Under the pieces are notes generated by a model. The model did not search any database, was not told where the DNA came from, and worked only from the letters and a program-made list of their open reading frames with translations. A program made the translations under genes and the position numbers. From Crotophaga sulcirostris (taxonomy: Eukaryota > Chordata > Aves > Cuculiformes > Crotophagidae): 64,000 nucleotides of DNA. The first letter of the stretch is position 1. The number at the start of each line of letters is the position of its first letter. This document shows positions 59,359 to 64,000 of the stretch, one piece after another. The stretch covers positions 127,476-191,475 of the forward strand of contig VYZB01000535.1 in NCBI GenBank assembly GCA_013397455.1, written 5' to 3'.

Positions 59359-62300
59359 TTCAGCCAAAATGCCAGGTTAAATACCTCGAAACTGTTTTTA
59401 GATTCACTTGCTTCAATGAATAATCTGCAAAAAACGTTTACACATATGCCAGTGAACATAAGAAACCTCTATAACTGTATACACAGTGTGTGGTGCCAAT
59501 CAAACTCTTTTAAAAGTGAATCTAGAGAAAGAGAAGTGGTGTAATTTACATGCTACAGCGAGTATATAAGTTACTTGATTACCAAAACCTTTATTCTATT
59601 TGCTGTAACAAAGGTTCCAAAATTGGAGTGTACTCATGGGACCACCATTTACAAGATTCATTGTGAGATGTATCAACAGTTTTGAGCCCACTTAGGTACA
59701 GGAGAACATTGCAGAACATTCACATTTCATAAAACCTCATGTAACAACTGCCAAACACTATAACATCTTGCTTTCAGAAGAACAATTCACCCCTTTGTAC
59801 ACATAACAGCAATTTTCTTAACTGCAGCAATTTTGTATGTGATGATAAATTCTGGTGGAAATTAGCCCAAAAGTTCCTCAAGAAACGTAATGCAAAGAAA
59901 CTCCGTAAACTTATCAGTGCATCTTTTTCAAAGTTCATGTATTATTTAAATACTTAAATATACTTGTATTTCTTTGGAAAAATTGAATGTCTGTGCTCTT
60001 GATGCTTGCACAGGCCTTTCTCTCCCAGGATTAGTCTCACTGTAGTTTGCAGGATTTACCATGACTACTTCTAATGACTGGTTGAAAAATTGACAGGCAA
60101 GACATTTTTCCCAAGAAAAGTACTTTGTAGAGCTTAAAAAATAGAGATCTAAGTAATCAAATTTAGAAAGGGAAGGCACATACATGTAAAGAAAGGTCAT
60201 TGTGAGCTGCAGTGTGACAGGTCCAGTCCACATTAATCTATAGTGACTTGATGAAAATCCATGACTGCAGTGAATTTAGGACTGACTCCTAACAATTGCA
60301 GATCCCAGCCAAATACAACAAGCTCTTACTACAGTGATTTTCAGATTGACCCATTTGGGATAATATGCTTCATAAAAACCTAGACTGCAAAAGTTATGAG
60401 GTCTTTCTAGCTTAAACAGGTCCAAGGAACAGGACCAATTGCAATTTGAACTCTGCTTTGCCTAAGCCTTTCTGATATTTTGAAGTATCACAATAAATCC
60501 CTAATGTTTTAATTATTGTACATTAAGTACCCTAAGTCTCCCTTAGAAAAAACATGTCCAGAAACCCCAAATAATAAAGTCTATTTCAAAAGATTTCTTT
60601 CCTTATTATTTTGCTTTCTTTGTGTGAAAATACCTTTCTGAACTATGAGTTTTGTTTCGGTCCAGTAACTTGGGATTTCAAACACCAGTTACAAGTTACA
60701 GCCTAAGCCTGTATCAGCTTACTTTATGGGAGTCCAGAGAGGTTAAATGATGATAAATGCATGATAAAATGTGAGGATTAAAAATAATGTATTTTATGAG
60801 CATCAGTACTGTGGCTGAATTCCATTCTATTAAACCAAAACAAAATGATTTGCATTTATTCTCACTTAGTATTAAGAAAACCATGCTTTTGCTTATATGG
60901 AACTCAGAGCACAGTTCATGCCTTTCTCATGTTTGGTTTATTTCTCATGCCATCCAGCTTTTGCTGTGCTCAGTCTTTTGGTCTCAGCTTGTGCAGACTG
61001 CATTTGAACTCTAAACAATTAGAGAATCACCAAGCAGTCGGGTTAGGTGCTTTAAGTTTCATATTCTTGGTTTTGCTTTCCACTTCTCCACTATGAATTG
61101 GTGTAACTGACAAGCAATTCTGAAAAGTTAGATTTTAAACAATCTTTCAAAAAAACTGCATTTCAGTAAATTCACAATCATTTTTGTAATTTCTAATTTT
61201 ACCATAATCTACTCAACTGTTTAAAAATTTAAAGGAAGCCAAGCTACCAATCTACTGAAGCCCTGGCTAAACTTCTCTATCATTGAACTCTTAAACCAGG
61301 TTTTGACAACACTATCCTTTCCTATTGAATAAGAATATTTTTTTACCTCAGTTTATAACATGAGCTCTGATTAGTAATTAGTTCATCCACAGCTGAAAAA
61401 AAATCAAACAGAAATTGAAAAATGGAAGGGAGGTTATTCTCTTCTTTCTGTCTGTATATAACAATACAGTGTAAGAGGAAGAGATCTATCATCTCTAAAA
61501 TTACGAAGGATAAGAATGAATGTAAATTGATTCAATTTAATAATTCAATTAAAGAAAATATTCCTTTTGTTTAATAATTGAATTTAGATGAATTTGTATT
61601 GTTTTCTTATATATCTAGTCTACTTAGGGTAATTTATTTCAGTAGCATCGACATTAATTCTGAGATTTTTTTATCCATTGGAATTATAATTTCTACACAA
61701 ATGAGAATACAATCATTATCCAACGTATAATAAATGCAAATATAAAATTATCTATACACGATATAAAAATTATATAAATACATAATATAACGTGCATATA
61801 TGTATATATATACACACATATTATATGTTTATATAAATAATATATACAAGATACACTGAAAAGACAAGGCTATTTGGCTCAGTCAAACTGTTACAGAGTC
61901 AAATTCACTCAAAATTTGTTAGAGCAAATTCTCACGTACTCAGCTACTTACAGAGAGAAACACAAGACACTCTTTCCAGGTGCCTTTGCCCTGCCTAGTA
62001 AGAAGCATCACCCTGTCAAAAACATTTGAACAATTATCATAGTAGATTTGTCATTTTAGAAACTTAGTTTCTGGGCTGCTTGAAAGAGAAAAGGAAGCAA
62101 ATGCATCACAGATTTTTTTTCCTCCTATTACAAGAAGATATTTACAACAATTTCACATTTGTTCAAATGGTGAAAATACACGCTAATTATAATGAATTTT
62201 CTGAAAAGTTTCATAGCTACAATAGTTTTATGAGTCATTTATTAGAAAAGATTGAGGTTTGAGAGAGGATCCAGCTGTAACTTGCCCTGAGCGCTGTACA

Positions 62301-63099
62301 AATTCTTTAGTAAGTACTGATGACTTTCTTTGTGTCTGCGTGCTTGAAAAAAATACCTAGTAGTTTTGTTTATCGACACAAAAACTTGTTTAAACTTATT
62401 CAGAACTGTGTTTCTGGTTTTATTGAACATAATTTGTCTGTTTCTCCTATTAAGGATACTTTCACACAAATGATCAAAATTATGAGATTCACACAGAAGC
62501 AGAGCAAATGTGATGGTGGTCAAGTTTTGATGTTTTCTGAGGTAAGAAGACTACAAAACATCTCTACAGTGTTTTGGCTGGGGGATAAGTACTTTAAAGG
62601 CATAGCACACGATATTTTCCTTTCGCCCAGAAAAAAAAAGTAAAGTAGATTTTTTTTGACAAATTAATTATCCTAACTTCTGCATAAATCATCTAAGTAA
62701 ACTGAGTCAGACCTCTCTGTTCCAGCCTTTCTAGGAGCCACTGTTTGGCACCAAGGCATACTCGTGCTTTCCAATAATCTTAAGGGAAGATAAATTAAGG
62801 AAAAGTTAAAATCTTGGGGGAAAAAAAACCACTTAGCTGTGATGGTGTTTGGTTTAAATATTAAGAATATAATCAGTAAAATCTGCTCTGCCTTAGTGGG
62901 TCACTTGCTGTCCCCCAGCTGATTTATTTCTAGATTCAGAGGTGTTGCCTAAATGTTCTACTACGCAAACCAATAAAAGGTGACAAGGTGCCAAGTGCCT
63001 CTGAAGTCTCCTGCTGGGTCTGCTGCCTCCACCAAAGCATATGCTTACTGCATGTTCCTGGAGTAACAGTTTCTCTTTTGAGTTACTGATCTAAAAAAA
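59359..63099. other. Unique AT-rich segment
   Basis: Very AT-rich from 61.1 to 61.9 kb, including a TA/CA microsatellite (61741-61849). Frames up to 107 codons (62320-62643) are unrecognised. No gene or RNA recognised. Confidence 0.5.
61741..61849 (+). repeat. AT/CA-rich microsatellite
   Basis: Tract of TATA, ATATAA, CATATATGTATATATA and CACACATA units, strongly AT and partly self-complementary. Likely polymorphic. Confidence 0.75.
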
Positions 63100-63242
63100 C
63101 AGAATCATAGAACGTCCTGAGTTGGAAGGGACCCACACGGATCATCAAGTCCAATTCCTGTCCCTGCACAGGACAAACCCAACGTTGTGTCTGAGGGTGT
63201 TGTCCAAATGCTTCTGCAATACTGTCAGGCTTGGGGCCATGT
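63100..63242 (-). mobile_element. CR1 LINE fragment, intermediate-age subfamily (copy 19)
   Basis: Minus-strand tail CAGAATCATAGAACGTCCTG, AGTTGGAAGGGACCCACACG, and the CCTGTCCCTGCACAGGAC block shared with copies 7 and 10. It ends near 63242, after AATACTGTCAGGCTTGGGGC. Confidence 0.92.
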
Positions 63243-64000
63243 GGTTCTGCCAGAACTGCCCTCTCCTCTGTCCAGATAAAGGCAGAAAGAAAAGAAAAAC
63301 CCTCCTGAAATTGCTCTGATATTTTTACCTCGGCAACCTTACAGATCCCAGTGGAGACTCGAGGCTGTAACTCAACACACGATTTTGCATAATTGGACGC
63401 ATCTTAAATTGCAGTCTCCTAGTGTTGCGAACCCTGGAGTCTGACCTTGGCTTTAATTTTTAAAAGTTTACTTTGCCGAAGCTTCTCCTTTTCAACTTCA
63501 GTGATATTCAAAACAATGACAGAGCAGCTGATAACTGCAAAGTGGGCAAATAACAGAGAGCTCATCAAACTTTTTTGTACTCAGATACCATTCTAAACAT
63601 GAGCAATATTAGGAACAGAGCACGATTTAAATGTGCTTTGACATGGGAGATGATACCAGGGAAGATAAATGTTTTAAATCAAACTCTATTTAAGATAAGC
63701 GTGGCATACAAAGTAGCTACTTGACTCTTGAATTTAAAAGTGCAGTTATTCAGACACATACTTAAATATACAAAACTCTAGCTGGAAAATATGTTCAATG
63801 AGCAATTATATTAGTAAAGAAAATACAATGTGCTCAGGCAGTATGGCATTTCATTTATTATTATTCCTCAACTAATTTTTACAACTTGCCATAGTGCATG
63901 TTTGAAGCCAAATTGAAAGTACAGGTGCACCAACATGGGAAAAAGTATTTTCAATAGTTGCAGAAAAAGTATATAGTCAGACCTGAAGTTGCATAAATCA
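63243..64000. other. Unique AT-rich right edge
   Basis: No repeat, gene or RNA recognised. AT-rich complex DNA with ATTTATTATTATTCC near 63850. Confidence 0.5.

Noticed and set aside
1..64000. tRNA, rRNA, known microRNA, CRISPR array or LTR retrovirus
   Set aside because: Scanning for tRNA B-box words, common microRNA seeds and LTR/primer-site signals by eye gave nothing convincing. A covariance-model search would be decisive.

Overview
This window looks like non-coding nuclear DNA from a bird. The main evidence is 19 recognisable pieces of the CR1 (chicken repeat 1) LINE family. All are 5'-truncated, and most end in the CR1 3' tail, an ATTCTATG-type octamer repeat that reads AATCATAG when the copy is on the minus strand. 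The rest is mostly AT-rich, CpG-poor sequence with short microsatellites and a 65-base assembly gap. I found no operon, tRNA, rRNA, CRISPR array or recognisable multi-exon protein-coding gene. Most longer open frames are either CR1 ORF2 remnants or chance frames in GC-rich patches. The species cannot be read from the sequence; several near-identical CR1 copies imply a lineage with fairly recent CR1 activity.

Layout: 1-7.0 kb is AT-rich unique sequence. From 7.0 to 16.2 kb there is a young CR1 copy, several GC-richer patches (8.4-9.1 and 11.5-12.25 kb), three further CR1 pieces, and AT-rich stretches that resemble conserved non-coding elements. From 16.2 to 25.2 kb there is a palindromic AT repeat interrupted by Ns, a GC-rich patch with the longest open frame (197 codons), and the densest homeodomain/POU-like motif clusters (20.0-20.6 and 22.1-22.4 kb). 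From 25.2 to 39.6 kb there is a possible TATA/CCAAT promoter with a splice donor (28.3-28.5 kb), five CR1 fragments of two age classes, an 18-bp perfect palindrome, one young sense-strand CR1 and one young antisense CR1. From 39.6 to 53.5 kb the DNA is nearly repeat-free (one 39-bp CR1 stub) and holds several motif-dense AT-rich stretches, a tiny CpG-dense island (47.3 kb) and a complex TTA/TTG microsatellite. From 53.5 to 64 kb CR1 pieces reappear, with an unexplained 87-codon minus-strand frame at 54.6-54.85 kb.

The most economical reading is a gene desert or a very large intron carrying candidate cis-regulatory elements, seeded by several generations of CR1 insertions. The conserved-element and regulatory calls are inferences from base composition and motif density, because no alignment was available. 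I see no convincing new biological system here. The best leads are the recent CR1 burst, the candidate promoter, the paired octamer element, the palindromes and the isolated CpG patch.
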